From assembly GCF_016650815.1 (NCBI RefSeq), contig NZ_JAEKEZ010000038.1:365513-429512 (forward strand): a stretch of 64,000 nucleotides of DNA, read 5' to 3'. Each line of letters opens with the position of its first letter. The stretch's first letter is position 1. This document shows, in pieces, positions 62,938-64,000 of this stretch. The stretch comes from Pseudomonas sp. TH31. GTDB taxonomy: Bacteria; Pseudomonadota; Gammaproteobacteria; Pseudomonadales; Pseudomonadaceae. The translations under genes were made by a program, and so were the position numbers. The notes below the pieces were generated by a model that was not told where the DNA came from, searched no databases, and worked only from the letters and a program-made list of their open reading frames with translations.

Positions 62938-64000
62938 TCAGGCTGCAGCGCGCAACGGGCGGGTCAGCGCCACGCCGTCGGCATCGAATAAATGGCAGTG
63001 TTCAGCGTCCAGGTGCAGGCTCAGCGCCTCGCCATAGCGGCTCGCCAGGTCACCGCGAACGCGCATGGTCAGGGCTTCGCCGGACGAGGTCACAACGTGG
63101 CAGAAGGTGTCGCTGCCCAGGCGTTCGCTGACGTCGGCGGTGACTTGCAAGGTGCAGTCGCCGGTTTGCGCCAGGTTCAGGTGTTCCGGGCGAATGCCCA
63201 GGGTCACCGGGCTGCCGACGCTCAGGCTGACACTGCTTAACGGCAGGGTGATGCGGGTACCGGCATCCAGCTGCACTTCGCAATTCTGGCTTTCGACTCG
63301 GGTCACTCGGCCCTTGAGGAACCCCATTTTCGGCGTGCCAAGGAACCCCGCAACAAACAGGTTGGCCGGCTGGTGATACAAGTCCAGCGGCGAGCCGACC
63401 TGTTCGATTTTGCCGCCATTGAGTACCACGACTTTGTCGGCCATGGTCATCGCCTCGACCTGGTCGTGGGTCACGTAGATCATGGTGGCTTTCAGTTCTT
63501 TGTGCAGGCGCAACAGCTCCAGGCGCATCTGCACTCGCAGGGCGGCGTCGAGGTTGGACAACGGTTCGTCGAACAGGAAGATTTTCGGGTTGCGCACAAT
63601 CGCCCGGCCGATCGCCACGCGCTGACGCTGGCCGCCGGACAGCTGTTTTGGTTTGCGTTCAAGCATCGGCCCGAGTTCGAGAATACGCGCCGCTTCGCCG
63701 ACTTTCTTCTCGACTTCGGCTTTCGGGACACCGGCCAGGTCGAGGGCGAACGACATGTTCTTTTTCACGGTCATGTGCGGGTACAGGGCGTAGGTCTGGA
63801 ACACCATGGCCAGGTCACGCTTGGCCGGGCTGACTTCGGTGATGTCGCGGCCATCGAGTTCGATGGTGCCGCCGCTGACTTCTTCGAGGCCGGCGATCAG
63901 CCGCAGCAGGGTGGACTTGCCACAGCCCGACGGGCCGACGAAGACCACGAATTCCTTGTCGTTCACTTCCAGGTCGATGCCCTTGATGATGGAAAAGCCT
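62938..64000 (-). CDS. mtlK: Mannitol ABC transporter ATP-binding subunit (5' end outside window)
   Basis: The visible part is about 354 codons; the start lies beyond the right edge. It has Walker A GPSGCGKST, Q-loop VFQTYALYPHMTV, signature LSGGQRQRVAIGR, Walker B IFLFDEPLSN and the His-switch THDQ. The C-terminal MalK-like regulatory domain includes GIRPEHLNL. It powers polyol uptake with the MtlE/F/G components expected upstream. Visible sequence just before the GTG at 63966 (GFSIIKGIDLEV) continues the reading frame, so an internal start there is not needed. Confidence 0.93.
   Translation of the reverse strand, partial: GFSIIKGIDLEVNDKEFVVFVGPSGCGKSTLLRLIAGLEEVSGGTIELDGRDITEVSPAKRDLAMVFQTYALYPHMTVKKNMSFALDLAGVPKAEVEKKVGEAARILELGPMLERKPKQLSGGQRQRVAIGRAIVRNPKIFLFDEPLSNLDAALRVQMRLELLRLHKELKATMIYVTHDQVEAMTMADKVVVLNGGKIEQVGSPLDLYHQPANLFVAGFLGTPKMGFLKGRVTRVESQNCEVQLDAGTRITLPLSSVSLSVGSPVTLGIRPEHLNLAQTGDCTLQVTADVSERLGSDTFCHVVTSSGEALTMRVRGDLASRYGEALSLHLDAEHCHLFDADGVALTRPLRAAA

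Overview
The window looks like chromosome from a Pseudomonas of the P. fluorescens group. The evidence is a complete fapABCDEF amyloid operon, a mannitol operon in the order mtlK-mtlD-mtlY-mtlZ, an LpxO-type dioxygenase, an OprD-family porin, a LigD/Ku pair, and more than a dozen REP/REPIN palindromes of the kinds common in that group. No rRNA, tRNA or CRISPR array was seen.

Layout. 0-2.1 kb: tandem array of ~264-bp units, each carrying a REP pair and the last 114 bp of nhaB; it runs into intact nhaB (to 3.5 kb). 3.6-5.4 kb: a delta-60-repeat protein and a small conserved protein. 5.8-12.4 kb: a sigma-54 activator gene convergent with fapABCDEF; a GG-N10-GC promoter and an upstream palindrome precede fapA. 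12.6-16.9 kb: NadR-like kinase and PnuC, a chemoreceptor, UppP, a DUF1294 protein. 17-17.75 kb: second tandem array (four ~199-bp units) built like the first, next to a YjbR gene. 18-36.8 kb: LysR/AzoR, hydrolase, MFS transporter, IS110 relic, YbiT, LpxO, LigD/Ku, sugar dehydrogenase, a divergent GNAT-C39 / RimK-like pair with a CorA-like gene, and a short threonine ammonia-lyase behind a possible attenuator. 37-39.6 kb: ecotin and small proteins. 39.7-56.2 kb: orphan type VI secretion (T6SS) vgrG island: VgrG, DUF4123 adaptor, a ~1,114-residue unassigned effector, then ten tandem secreted Sel1-like paralogues. 56.5-64 kb: OprD-like porin, a lipoprotein, and the mannitol operon, which runs off the right edge.

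The strongest candidate for something undescribed is the T6SS island. Ten exported Sel1-like proteins, all with a CX5CP pair, a DGGG motif and an HPxLSF(F/Y)P tail, follow one effector gene. Three adjacent copies repeat at exactly 980 bp with TTGA stop/start overlaps and share near-identical DNA blocks. The most economical reading is an expanded library of periplasmic immunity proteins. Other points worth attention are the two gene-end/REPIN arrays, which share an outer-versus-inner variant pattern, the attenuator-like leader, and the fap regulatory layout.

Sequence quality: thirteen reading-frame breaks were found and every one is repaired by adding a single base, usually in a short homopolymer. 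They hit unrelated genes, including housekeeping-type ones, so they are probably consensus errors. Those genes are annotated across the break, and the break is stated in each entry.
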